Assembly (NCBI GenBank): GCA_013178225.1
Contig: JABLXE010000004.1
Span: 124,001-188,000 of the forward strand
Length of the DNA: 64,000 nt
Reading direction: 5' to 3'
Source: Methanotrichaceae archaeon
GTDB taxonomy: Archaea; Halobacteriota; Methanosarcinia; Methanotrichales; Methanotrichaceae
The stretch's first letter is position 1, and the number at the start of each line of letters is the position of its first letter. A model generated the notes under the pieces. The model had not been told where the DNA came from. It saw only the letters and a list, made by a program, of their open reading frames with translations, and searched no databases. The translations under genes were made by a program, and so were the position numbers. Of the stretch, positions 1 to 8,302 are shown piece by piece.

Positions 1-587
1 GCTATTTTCGGACGGCAGTCCAGATACATCCTGATGGCCTGAGGATAAGCCTCGAACTCAGCCTGCTGCACCCTGGCCTTCAGGCTGTCGTAGGTATCGT
101 CTTCCCTGACCGGGACCGGGACCTGATGAATTATCGGGCCGTGGTCCACCTTTTCATCTACCAGGTGAACAGTGGTGCCGGTCCAGCGCACCCCGTAATC
201 CAGCGCCTGCTGGAAGGCATTGATCCCGGGAAATGAGGGCAGCAGAGCCGGATGAATATTCAATATCCGGTTGTGGTAGTGCTTTACGAATTGAGGGGAC
301 AGAATGCGCATGTATCCGGTGAGGACCACCAGGTCCACGCTTTCCTTATCCAGCAGTTCCATAAGAACGCGGTCGTACTCCTCCCGGGACAGACCGGACG
401 GGTCGGCAAAAATAGACCTGATGCCGTATTCATCCGCAATCTTGAGGGCCCCGGCATCTCCCTGGTCCGCCAGCACCACCACTACTTCCGCTGGCAGGCT
501 TCCGGAACGAGTGGCTTTTATGATGTGGCGAAGATTCTCACCCCTTCCCGAGGATACGACACCTATTCGAGCGGTTCCTTCCTTCAA
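1..587 (-). CDS. purN: Phosphoribosylglycinamide formyltransferase (PurN), C-terminus cut by window edge
   Basis: Formyltransferase of purine synthesis: moves a formyl group from a folate-type donor to GAR to make FGAR in the cytosol. Reading leftwards, 195 full codons are visible. The N-terminal SGRGENL loop (residues 13-19) fits the phosphate-binding loop, and the catalytic Asn-His-Asp triad is present as N110, H112 (in NIHPALLPSFPG) and D148 (VDHGPI). A typical PurN is about 200 aa, so only a few residues are missing. The start is inferred as TTG at 587, because an in-frame TGA lies just upstream and no ATG/GTG is nearby. It starts 9 nt after the alba stop, so it probably follows alba in one transcript. 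Confidence 0.88.
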   Translation of the reverse strand, partial: MKEGTARIGVVSSGRGENLRHIIKATRSGSLPAEVVVVLADQGDAGALKIADEYGIRSIFADPSGLSREEYDRVLMELLDKESVDLVVLTGYMRILSPQFVKHYHNRILNIHPALLPSFPGINAFQQALDYGVRWTGTTVHLVDEKVDHGPIIHQVPVPVREDDTYDSLKARVQQAEFEAYPQAIRMYLDCRPKI

Positions 588-596
588 CTGAAAAAC

Positions 597-866
597 TCAC
601 TTCCCAAGGGTAATTTCAATTGCCGATACGTTGGTCTCTCCCCGGTCGGTGTTGAGCGTCTCGGTCGAGATTCCGATGCCTTTCACGGTCACATCCGGCA
701 GGAACCTGGACCTGGATACCTCAGCTACATCAACTGCTCGGGAGATGGCTCGACCTCTGGCCATTATCCTTACTTCCTTTGCGCCACTGTTGAACTGGGT
801 AACCACCGCCAACACGTAGTTCATCACTGGTTTGTTGCCGACGAATACAACATCATCTTCTGCCAT
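597..866 (-). CDS. albA: Alba family DNA/RNA-binding chromatin protein
   Basis: An 89-aa protein of the Alba (Sso10b) family, an abundant small basic dimer that coats DNA and RNA in archaea. Features seen: the N-terminal [10 protein letters not shown] segment (residues 9-18) holding the nucleic-acid-contacting lysine, [15 protein letters not shown]-like helix 2 region (as [16 protein letters not shown], residues 35-50), and the closing strand pair around VTVKGIGI and SAIEITL. Length is normal for the family. It has its own upstream AT-rich gap (867-932) and is followed closely by purN. Family identity is clear; the partner on the chromosome is inferred. Confidence 0.93.
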   Translation of the reverse strand: MAEDDVVFVGNKPVMNYVLAVVTQFNSGAKEVRIMARGRAISRAVDVAEVSRSRFLPDVTVKGIGISTETLNTDRGETNVSAIEITLGK

Positions 867-932
867 TGGCTTATCACCTTGGAATTAAATTTGTACTAAT
901 GTCTATTTCCTACATAAAGTTGCTGATGATGC

Positions 933-1505
933 TTACAAATATCTGCCTCGTGCTTTGATCTCGTCAACTCGCTTTAATACTGCTTCCGGAGCGGGGGCGG
1001 TCCGGGAGTAGCCGGCCTTGAAGGCCTCTACCAGCTCTTCGGCCCGGTCATGGGTGCTGTGAAGCGTCTGGAAGTACACATGGACATCGACTCCCTGGGC
1101 CTCAACCGAACTCTCGTAATATGACAGCCCGAAATCGATCAAGTATATCCGGTCCCCCTGCAGGATCATATTCGAAGTGGTGAGATCCCCGTGAACGATC
1201 CCGCCCCGGTGAAGACGTCCCACCATCTCGCCCACCCTCTCGGAAAGCTCAGGCGTGATCACGTCCTTGATCTTTGCCCCCGAGACGTACTCCATCTCCA
1301 GCTCGAAGCGGGAGATATCGCGGATGATGGGGGTGGGAACGCCGTGCTTCCTGGCCTCAGAGGTGATCTTAGCCTCCCGCAGAGTGCGCTCCTGTCTGAT
1401 GTGCTGGTCCAGTTCCGCCTGCCGGTAGCTCTTGGCCATGCGGTACTTCTTCACCGTGCCCTCGTAGAGCGTAATTGCCGCTTCGGCACCTCTGCCTATC
1501 TCCAT
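933..1505 (-). CDS. bud32: Bud32/PRPK-type kinase of the KEOPS complex, stand-alone
   Basis: A small atypical protein kinase/ATPase of KEOPS, which works with Kae1 to make the t6A37 modification of ANN-decoding tRNAs. Over 190 aa the minimal kinase motifs are visible: the catalytic HGD at 105-107 with Asn112 (HGDLTTSNMIL) and DFG at 124-126 (LIDFGLS); the N-lobe KKYR and RTLREAK segments supply the ATP-binding Lys and Glu. Many euryarchaea fuse Kae1 to Bud32; here only the kinase is present and no Kae1 lies in the window. Its ATG overlaps the end of the upstream DUF1786 gene by 10 bp, so the two are probably co-transcribed. Confidence 0.9.
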   Translation of the reverse strand: MEIGRGAEAAITLYEGTVKKYRMAKSYRQAELDQHIRQERTLREAKITSEARKHGVPTPIIRDISRFELEMEYVSGAKIKDVITPELSERVGEMVGRLHRGGIVHGDLTTSNMILQGDRIYLIDFGLSYYESSVEAQGVDVHVYFQTLHSTHDRAEELVEAFKAGYSRTAPAPEAVLKRVDEIKARGRYL

Positions 1506-2533
1506 AGATCCTCCTTCCTGGTCCAGGCCTCCAGCAGGCCGATGCAGCCGGTGATCATCATATCACCGCCAGGCGCAGCAGCGATAGCTTCCGGGAGTGC
1601 TCCGGACTCAATGAAGGTGTGCCTGCGCGGTCCTGTCACTACCACCGATCGTATCTCGTCCGGCGCCTCTTCAATGTAGGCTCCGTGGCCCCCATCCTCG
1701 AAGACCTCCGAATTTTCCAGGTCTCCGTGGCATAATTTGTCCACAAAGAGGCGCAGCTTTTCCGGCGTCAGCTGGCCGGTGTGGTGCTCGAAGAGTCCGG
1801 TAATCCGGTCCTCGCACAGGATCGATGCCACAGTATGGCCGTTTCCGAAGTTGATCACCATCGCCGGCTGCATGCAGCGCGGGTCCAGCGCGGCTCCGAA
1901 GATCGCTGCGGGCCCGGTGTCCATCAACAGGCCGGAGAGGTCCATCTCCCGCAGGTAATTGCAGCAGGAGATCATCCTGGTCATGGCCTGGGGAGGCGTT
2001 CGGTAGGCAAAGGCTTCGATATTTCCTCCGGCTCGAATAGCCTCAGACATATGCTCGATTCTGACCAGCCGGTTGGACCTGGTGGGGCTGTATCCGTGAT
2101 CCTGGACGGCCACCGCCACCTCTTTCGGAAGGCTGATGTCGAACTGTCCAAGCGCCCGCTCTATCGCCGGGATGTCGATATCCCCGGTAAAGATCACCTC
2201 GGCATCCTCCGGCGGCTCTTCTTGAATCCTAACCCCCAGGGCCGCCACCCGCTCCAGGTTGTCGTTTATGGTGGCCGCAGCAGCGGGTGTTGCGTAAACC
2301 TTCAGGCCGGCGCTCAGATGCCACCTGATGGCCGCAGTGGAGGCGCCTCCTCCCATGGTCGGCCCTTGCAAAAAAATGTCACGTCCCCGGGCCCGCGCTC
2401 GCTCGATTCTCCCGGCCACAATTACGGTCGGGCTGGGAAGGACCAGCTTGATTGATCCCTCTAATGCTACATCCTCCTGAAAGAGCAGCAGGTCCTGGGT
2501 GCCCGCACCTACATCGATTGCTAACAGCGGCAT
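1496..2533 (-). CDS. DUF1786 family protein (actin-like ATPase fold suspected)
   Basis: A 345-aa protein matching my memory of DUF1786 (COG4012, sometimes labelled a putative pyruvate formate-lyase activating enzyme, a name with little support). It opens with MPLLAIDVGAGTQDLLLF, a phosphate-1-like DxGxGT motif, and has a second glycine-rich strand at INFGNGHTVASIL and a late VVVTGPRRHTF, which together suggest an ASKHA (sugar kinase/actin) fold. No radical-SAM CxxxCxxC motif is present. I chose the ATG at 2533 because a longer reading from 2659 would run into the divergent moaB gene and adds non-conserved sequence. It overlaps bud32. Its biochemical role is unknown. Confidence 0.75.
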   Translation of the reverse strand: MPLLAIDVGAGTQDLLLFQEDVALEGSIKLVLPSPTVIVAGRIERARARGRDIFLQGPTMGGGASTAAIRWHLSAGLKVYATPAAAATINDNLERVAALGVRIQEEPPEDAEVIFTGDIDIPAIERALGQFDISLPKEVAVAVQDHGYSPTRSNRLVRIEHMSEAIRAGGNIEAFAYRTPPQAMTRMISCCNYLREMDLSGLLMDTGPAAIFGAALDPRCMQPAMVINFGNGHTVASILCEDRITGLFEHHTGQLTPEKLRLFVDKLCHGDLENSEVFEDGGHGAYIEEAPDEIRSVVVTGPRRHTFIESGALPEAIAAAPGGDMMITGCIGLLEAWTRKEDLWR

Positions 2534-2611
2534 TTTATCTATTCCAAACCTCAAGGCCAATTGTTCGAAGACACGGAAAAACCTTATCCCTTCTGAGAAA
2601 TGGTTGGGTCC

Positions 2612-3088
2612 ATGATATTTGATGTCTTGGTCGCGAGCACATCGAGATTTAAAAAGCACGGCTCCGTGAGCCAGCCGGAAAAGGCCGAAGATCTATCCGG
2701 AAAGGTCATTTTGGAAAGGATAAAAGCCGCGGGACACGATGGCCGCTATCAGCTGCTGCCCGACGGGATTGAGCCCCTGCGGGAGAAAGTTCTGACCGGC
2801 ACCGGCGATGTGGTGGTCGTTTGCGGTGGAACGGGACTCACCCGTCTGGACCTGACCCTGGAAGCGGTTGAACCTTTATTCGACAAGGCTCTGCCCGGCT
2901 TTGGGGAGATCTTTCGGCTGCGCAGTCTGGACGAGGTTGGAACCAGAGCCATGCTGACCAGAGCCGCGGCGGGAATAGTGGCTGGAAAACCCGTATTCTG
3001 CCTTCCGGGGTCTCCAAATGCCGCCCGGCTGGGAATAGATTTGATCCTGGCGGAGATAGATCACATCATCAAACACGCATCAGAGTAA
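2612..3088 (+). CDS. moaB: MoaB/MogA-like molybdopterin adenylyltransferase family protein
   Basis: A 158-aa protein of the MoaB/MogA family, which activates molybdopterin with AMP before Mo or W insertion. Seen: the GGTGLTRLDLTLEA segment, equivalent to the family GGTG(x)n loop, and LPGSPNAARLG near the C-terminus matching the LPG(S/N)P loop. The start is placed at ATG 2612 (MIFDVLVASTS); a GTG at 2600 would add four residues. Methanogens need W/Mo cofactor for formylmethanofuran dehydrogenase, which fits; a mobA gene lies far downstream at 61.1 kb. Divergent from the DUF1786 gene with a 78-bp shared promoter region. Confidence 0.88.
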   Translation: MIFDVLVASTSRFKKHGSVSQPEKAEDLSGKVILERIKAAGHDGRYQLLPDGIEPLREKVLTGTGDVVVVCGGTGLTRLDLTLEAVEPLFDKALPGFGEIFRLRSLDEVGTRAMLTRAAAGIVAGKPVFCLPGSPNAARLGIDLILAEIDHIIKHASE

Positions 3089-3191
3089 ATCAAAGGTAAA
3101 TATAATAATACTAATCTAAATTATCATCGGGCCACAGTAGCCTTTTATATCTGTAGCTATCTGATAGATTATAGAGCAATCACGGAGCGTA

Positions 3192-3755
3192 ATGGCGATG
3201 GAGACAGAGGTTCCAGTAAGGGATATCATGACCCGCCCAGTGATCACCGTTGATGCCGAAATAGATGTTTTGAGCGCTGCGAAGAAGATGGGATCGGCAA
3301 ACGTGGGCAGCCTAATCATCGTGTCGGGGGATGAACCCATAGGAATACTGACCGAGAGAGACCTGGTCAAAAAGATCGTGGCCCAGGCTGCCGACCCGAA
3401 GTCGGTAAAAGTGGGAAATGTCATGAGTGCTCCTCTGGTGGCCGTCACTCCGGATGCCAGCATACGCGAAGCGGCCGGCGTAATGCTCAAGTCGGGCGTT
3501 AAAAGGCTCCCCGTTATACAGAATGGAAGACTGGTGGGAATAATAACTGATACGGATCTGGTCTCAGGATCGTCTTCTCTGGGGCTGTCCGATATACTCA
3601 GCCATCTCATGGAGATGCATCGAGACAGCATCCACTTCGAAGAGCCGAGAGAAGTCGTTCGCGGAATTTGCGAGGTTTGCGGCCAGCTATCCGATTCACT
3701 GGTGAGCGTAAACGGCGAGCTGCTCTGTTGGAGCTGCAGAGACGGTAACCGCTAA
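3192..3755 (+). CDS. CBS-pair protein with C-terminal zinc ribbon
   Basis: 187 aa with two CBS repeats (about residues 9-63 and 74-127) followed by a short helical linker and a C-terminal zinc-ribbon-like element with Cys160, Cys163, Cys179 and Cys182. CBS pairs usually bind adenine nucleotides (AMP, ATP, SAM) and act as energy sensors; the ribbon could mediate protein or nucleic-acid contact. First of five consecutive CBS genes. A TATA-like CTTTTATAT at about 3142-3150 precedes it by a normal distance for an archaeal transcript start. The ligand and partner cannot be told from sequence. Confidence 0.85.
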   Translation: MAMETEVPVRDIMTRPVITVDAEIDVLSAAKKMGSANVGSLIIVSGDEPIGILTERDLVKKIVAQAADPKSVKVGNVMSAPLVAVTPDASIREAAGVMLKSGVKRLPVIQNGRLVGIITDTDLVSGSSSLGLSDILSHLMEMHRDSIHFEEPREVVRGICEVCGQLSDSLVSVNGELLCWSCRDGNR

Positions 3756-3787
3756 TAGCTGCCGGGCGGCAGGGGGAGGTTTGCCTT

Positions 3788-4567
3788 ATGTTAGTGGAAG
3801 ATATAATGTCCAGAGATCCTCTCTATGTGGAGGACTCCACTTTTCTGACCAAAGCGCGTCAGTTGATCAGAGATTATCATGTACGGGGTCTGCCCGTAGT
3901 TGACCGCGAGAACCGCGTGCTGGGGATCGTCACCACCCAGGATATGCTGAAGGTGACGTCGACCAAATCCAACGTTACTGTGTCGGGATTCGTGATCCCC
4001 GTGCCCGTCCTGACCGGGGATGTGGAGATGATGGACGCGGCCAAATTGATGCTTCAAGAGAAGAGCACTCTGCTTCCGGTCGTTGATTCGCGTGAAAAGC
4101 CGGTGCTGGTAGGAGTAGTCAGCCTGCTGGATGTCTTCCGGAACATCGATCTGAATAAGGTTCCCAAAAGGCAGATTCGGGAGATAATGAGCACTAGAGT
4201 TGTAACTGCAAGCCCTGATGATCCCATCACCAAAGTATGGGATATGATGGTCGAGAGCGATTTCACCGGTCTGCCCGTGGAAAGAGATAGATCGCCGATG
4301 GGCATGATCACCAGATTCGACATCCTGAAAAGAGGCTGGGCGAGAATTAGCAAGGAGAGCGACACCCGTCCCTTTGATTCGCTGCAGCTTCCGGTCCAGA
4401 AGCTGATGAGCACTCCCATTTATTTCTTAACGCCTGATGAATCACTGGCTAGCGCCATTGAGGTGATGAGAAAGTACGATATTGGCAGGATTTCGGTAGT
4501 GGAAGACGAGAAGCTCGTGGGGATAGTAGATAGATACGATCTGATAAAAAGCTACCTTGGTGAGTGA
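3788..4567 (+). CDS. Protein of four CBS domains (array gene 2)
   Basis: 259 aa built almost wholly of four CBS repeats, at about residues 1-58, 64-122, 130-184 and 196-258; each shows the family pattern of an IM(S/T) opening, a GLPV or R(I/L)PVV middle and a G(I/M)(V/I)(T/D)xxD end. No catalytic domain is attached. It begins 32 bp after the previous CBS gene behind a GGGGGAGG-like Shine-Dalgarno run (about 3772-3779) and its TGA overlaps the GTG just before the next gene, so the array is likely one transcript. Function is inferred only as nucleotide sensing or regulation. Confidence 0.82.
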   Translation: MLVEDIMSRDPLYVEDSTFLTKARQLIRDYHVRGLPVVDRENRVLGIVTTQDMLKVTSTKSNVTVSGFVIPVPVLTGDVEMMDAAKLMLQEKSTLLPVVDSREKPVLVGVVSLLDVFRNIDLNKVPKRQIREIMSTRVVTASPDDPITKVWDMMVESDFTGLPVERDRSPMGMITRFDILKRGWARISKESDTRPFDSLQLPVQKLMSTPIYFLTPDESLASAIEVMRKYDIGRISVVEDEKLVGIVDRYDLIKSYLGE

Positions 4568-4569
4568 TA

Positions 4570-5547
4570 ATGGAAAAAGGGCCAGCAAGCGGGAGAGATG
4601 CAACCCGGATACCGCAAAGAGACGAGAGAATGCCTATCATGCCCGGTTCTATGGATAGAGGGCCGCTTCAATTTCAAAGCCGGTCTGCCAAGCGCTCAGG
4701 AGAGGTTTTAGGAGTCGCCTCTCAGTCGGTAGTCTCCGTTCCGCCTACCACGACCATCATGGGCGCCATAAAAACCATGACCTACTATGGTTTTTCCAGG
4801 CTGCCGATAACCGATCCTGGAACGGGAAGACTGCTGGGCTTTGTGACCTCCGTGGACATAGTGGACTTCCTTGGCGGAGGGCTTCGACACAACCTGCTCA
4901 GCGAGAAGTTCAAGGGGAACATCTTCACCGCCATAAACTCGGATATTCGCGAGATCATGAGCACGAAGCTCACCTATGCGAGCGACAAAGCGTCTCTGAA
5001 CGACGCCCTGCGGCTGATGTACGATAAGAACGTGGGCGGGCTTCCAATAGTTGACGAGGATATCCGGATCAAAGCCATAATCACCGAAGAGGATTTCGTC
5101 CACTTCACCGCCGGCCAGACGACCGGCCTTCTGGTAGAAGAATTCATGAGCCCCAATGTGGTCACCGCTCCTGCCCAGACCACCATAGACAAGATGACCC
5201 GCATGATCATCCAGAAGGGATTTCGCAGGATGCCTGTGGTGCATGACGGGGTGCTGATGGGAATGGTCACCGCCTCGGACATAATGAAATATCTAGCCAG
5301 CGGCGAAGCCTTTGAGAAGGTGGTGACCGGAGATATCGGAGAGGTCATGTCCCATCCCATAAAAGGCCTGATCAAGCGCGGACTGATCACCGTGGACCGG
5401 AAGGCGGACCTGGGCGACGCAGCACAGAAGATGATGCAGACGGAAATCGGATCTCTGCCAGTGATGGACAGAGGGTCCCTGGTTGGAATCCTGACCGAGA
5501 GGGACTACGTTAGAGCGATAGCTGAAAACCGAGGGATTCTATCATGA
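4570..5547 (+). CDS. Protein of four CBS domains with basic N-terminal extension (array gene 3)
   Basis: 325 aa. The first 35-40 residues are basic and low in hydrophobic residues, unlike its neighbours, then four CBS repeats follow (about 45-105, 120-182, 188-245 and 250-325). The ATG at 4570 is preferred; a GTG at 4564 sits inside the preceding stop region and adds only two residues. The gene ends in an ATGA overlap with the next CBS gene, which suggests translational coupling. The N-terminal extension is the only obvious difference that could give it a separate partner. No enzyme domain is visible. Confidence 0.82.
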   Translation: MEKGPASGRDATRIPQRDERMPIMPGSMDRGPLQFQSRSAKRSGEVLGVASQSVVSVPPTTTIMGAIKTMTYYGFSRLPITDPGTGRLLGFVTSVDIVDFLGGGLRHNLLSEKFKGNIFTAINSDIREIMSTKLTYASDKASLNDALRLMYDKNVGGLPIVDEDIRIKAIITEEDFVHFTAGQTTGLLVEEFMSPNVVTAPAQTTIDKMTRMIIQKGFRRMPVVHDGVLMGMVTASDIMKYLASGEAFEKVVTGDIGEVMSHPIKGLIKRGLITVDRKADLGDAAQKMMQTEIGSLPVMDRGSLVGILTERDYVRAIAENRGILS

Positions 5548-6398
5548 AGAAAGTCAAGGATTACATGAGCTCTCCCATTTACGTTATTGAGAGAAACGAG
5601 CCCGTTCAGAGAGCCCGAAACCTGATGTTCAAGTACAGCATAGGCAGGCTGCCGGTCCTGGATAACGGAAAGCTGGTGGGCATCGTGACCAAGCACGATA
5701 TCACCAACCGGCTCAACCAGGCCGCCCCGGAGTGGAGAAGGCGGCCCATAGATAAGGTCCCCATACAGGTGGTAATGACCGAAGGTCCGATCACCATCTT
5801 TCCCGATGCCACCATGGCCCAGGCAGCAGAGCTGATGATCGAGAACGACATCAGCGGGATCCCGGTCGAGAGGAACGGCGAGATCGTGGGCATGGTCACG
5901 TCCAGAGACATGATCGTCTTCTTCTCCGAACAGGAGGTGAAGGCAAAGGTCGGAGATCTGATGTGCAAAGATGTGCTGACCGTTCACCGACATCACACCA
6001 TAGCCCATGTGCTGGATGAGATGAACCTGCAGGGAAGCGGACGGGCGCTTGTATATGAGGACAACATGACTCCGGTCGGAATCGTCACCCGGTCCAGCCT
6101 TACCTTCTCGGAGCTGATGGGACCAAAGGATGAGATGGAGACCAAGAACATCAAGATGACCAGGAAGGAGAGCACCGCGGGCAGGAAGCAATACCGCTAT
6201 GTAAAACAGGTGCCTCTGGTGGCGGAGGACATCATGACCTCCCCCATAATCACCATCGGCGCTGAGGCCCGGGCAACTGAGGCTGCCAGGACTCTGGCCG
6301 ATAAGCACATAATCGGCATGCCGGTAGCCGAAGGAAACGATATCGTAGGATATTTCTCAGCGGATGAGGTAATAGCAGAGATCGCGAGGTTGGGATGA
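5544..6398 (+). CDS. Protein of four CBS domains (array gene 4)
   Basis: 284 aa with four CBS repeats, at about residues 2-58, 75-130, 138-195 and 222-283. The linker near 196-220 is highly charged (KDEMETKNIKMTRKE). The ATG overlaps the previous stop as ATGA, and its own TGA overlaps the ATG of the next gene, so it is embedded in a coupled series. As with the others, the CBS modules predict adenine-nucleotide or SAM binding, but no ligand-specific motif can be assigned by eye. Confidence 0.82.
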   Translation: MKKVKDYMSSPIYVIERNEPVQRARNLMFKYSIGRLPVLDNGKLVGIVTKHDITNRLNQAAPEWRRRPIDKVPIQVVMTEGPITIFPDATMAQAAELMIENDISGIPVERNGEIVGMVTSRDMIVFFSEQEVKAKVGDLMCKDVLTVHRHHTIAHVLDEMNLQGSGRALVYEDNMTPVGIVTRSSLTFSELMGPKDEMETKNIKMTRKESTAGRKQYRYVKQVPLVAEDIMTSPIITIGAEARATEAARTLADKHIIGMPVAEGNDIVGYFSADEVIAEIARLG

Positions 6399-7174
6399 TG
6401 CAGGTAAAAGACGTCATGACTGAGCCAGTGACTATCGACAAATCGGAGAGAATCGGGCACGCACTAGACCTTATGGAAAAACACGACCTGCGAAGGCTAC
6501 TGGTCACAAACAACGGAAACCTAGGCGGGATTATCACTATCAGACAGATTACCAGGGTACTGGGAACCAGAAAGAGCCTGGGAATGCCGGCCTCATCTCT
6601 GCATGTGGCCGCCGCCACGCTGGACGCGGTGATCAAAGTGCTGCCGGACATGGAAGTTGATGACGCCATGGTCCTACTGCAGAAGACATCGGTCCTGGTG
6701 GCGGTAGACGGAGAGAAGATCCTGGGATGGGTGAGGCCCAAGGACATCCTCAAAGGATTGAACGTGAGCGGCATGGCCAGCGACGCCATGCGGGTTCCTC
6801 TGACCGTCAATCCCAAGGACCGTCTGGTCCACGCCCGAAGGATGCTCCTCGACCGCGATGTGGGGAGGCTTCCGGTGGTCGAGAATGGAAGCCTGGTGGG
6901 CATACTTACTGAGAGGGACGTGGCCCGGGCCTTCCGCGCCTTCAGGGATCTGAATGAGACCAGCAGCAAGCAGTATGCCAGAGTTTACAATCTGCTGGTG
7001 GAAGACGCCATGGCCCGCGACGTGAAATACGTCTATATGGATACGCCCCTGGAGGACGTCAAGAAGATCATGGTGTCCGGCTTTGGCGGCCTGCCGGTCT
7101 TGAACCGCAAAGAAGAGCTGGTGGGGATGATCACCAGAAGGGCTCTCATCGATTATCTGGTGAGAGTTCGATGA
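6395..7174 (+). CDS. Protein of four CBS domains (array gene 5)
   Basis: 259 aa, four CBS repeats (about 2-58, 68-125, 133-188, 205-258); the second repeat is the least typical. It is the last of the CBS series: its start overlaps the previous stop (ATGA) and its TGA overlaps the ATG of the RNA ligase gene. This ties the CBS array to RNA ligation or to the downstream TIGR00300 enzyme in one operon, though a functional link is only an inference from position. Confidence 0.82.
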   Translation: MMQVKDVMTEPVTIDKSERIGHALDLMEKHDLRRLLVTNNGNLGGIITIRQITRVLGTRKSLGMPASSLHVAAATLDAVIKVLPDMEVDDAMVLLQKTSVLVAVDGEKILGWVRPKDILKGLNVSGMASDAMRVPLTVNPKDRLVHARRMLLDRDVGRLPVVENGSLVGILTERDVARAFRAFRDLNETSSKQYARVYNLLVEDAMARDVKYVYMDTPLEDVKKIMVSGFGGLPVLNRKEELVGMITRRALIDYLVRVR

Positions 7175-8292
7175 ACCTGCAGAGGTTAGCGGACAAACTG
7201 AGAATCACTCCGGAACGGCTGCAAAGTCTGCAGGAAACGGTTATTAGGGAATCGAGCTGGCCCGAGCCCCGACTGCTGAGGTTTGATAAAACCGCCTCAG
7301 GAATCGAGGCCGGCACAGCGATTTTTGATAATGGAGACATAATCTTCGGCTATCCCAAGATAAGGCGCGCCCTGATGCTTCGACCCGCCTTAAAGAAACA
7401 CTTCTCTGACTGGGTGACGGTCGAAGAGAAGATGAACGGCCACAACGTCCGCGTGACCTCGGTTGACGGGGATGTGATTGCCATCACCAGGGGCGGCTTT
7501 ATCTGTCCCTATTCGACCGAGGTGGCGCGGAGGCTGATCTCCGAGGAAGTATTTCTGGACAATCCAAAGCTGGTTCTCTGCGGTGAGATGGTAGGTCCGG
7601 AAAACCCATACGTTCCCAAGGACATCTACCCCACGGAGTCCATGGACTTCTACCTGTTCGACCTGGCGCAGAAGAACTGCCGGGAGACCCTGGGGCCCAG
7701 AAGAACTCACCAGCTCGCGGAGGAATACGGAATTCGGGCCACCAGATTGTTCGGCGAATTTCCGGTTGACAGCGCCTACCCGGCGATAGTTGAGATTATT
7801 AAGGATCTGGGAAAGCGCGGACGGGAAGGGGTGGTCATAAAGGATTCGGAGAACCTGGTTTCTCCCATAAAATACACCTGCTCGGAGAGCAACTGCCGCG
7901 ACCTGGAGGCGGCATTTCAGTACTACAGCGATTATGCGCTGGACTTCTTCGTATCCAGGGCGGTCCGGGAGGGCTTTCAGTCCGTGGAATGGCAGGAGGA
8001 TGAAGAGGAGCAGCAGAAGAGGGCCCAACGAATCGGCCAGAGCATCCTCCTGCCCCTGGCAGAGACCGTAAAGAAGAAGATGGACGGAGAGCCCATCACC
8101 CAGCAGGTGCAGATCCGGGTAAAGAGCCTTCAGACTGCGCGGGAGTTCGAGTATCATCTCAGGCGAAGCGGCATCAGGACTATTTTCGATCAGCCTGAGC
8201 CCGACGACGATGGATATCTGGTCCGGATCACCAAGCTGGTCATGAGCACAAACGATAAGACCCAGGCGCTCATCGATGGAGAGATGTGGTGA
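7171..8292 (+). CDS. Archaeal ATP-dependent RNA ligase (Rnl3 / Pab1020 family)
   Basis: 373 aa, the normal length for the Pab1020/MthRnl family, which joins 5'-phosphate and 3'-OH RNA ends through a ligase-AMP intermediate and can circularise RNA. Nucleotidyltransferase motifs seen: motif I EEKMNGHNVR with the AMP-accepting Lys87 (KxNG where KxDG is commoner), GEMVGPENPY as motif III (about 138-147), EGVVIK as motif IV (about 219-224), and PIKY as motif V. The C-terminal third is the helical dimerisation and RNA-binding part. ATGA overlap with the last CBS gene places it in the CBS operon; the next gene starts 10 bp later. Confidence 0.9.
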   Translation: MNLQRLADKLRITPERLQSLQETVIRESSWPEPRLLRFDKTASGIEAGTAIFDNGDIIFGYPKIRRALMLRPALKKHFSDWVTVEEKMNGHNVRVTSVDGDVIAITRGGFICPYSTEVARRLISEEVFLDNPKLVLCGEMVGPENPYVPKDIYPTESMDFYLFDLAQKNCRETLGPRRTHQLAEEYGIRATRLFGEFPVDSAYPAIVEIIKDLGKRGREGVVIKDSENLVSPIKYTCSESNCRDLEAAFQYYSDYALDFFVSRAVREGFQSVEWQEDEEEQQKRAQRIGQSILLPLAETVKKKMDGEPITQQVQIRVKSLQTAREFEYHLRRSGIRTIFDQPEPDDDGYLVRITKLVMSTNDKTQALIDGEMW

Positions 8293-8302
8293 AGGCCCGC
8301 TT

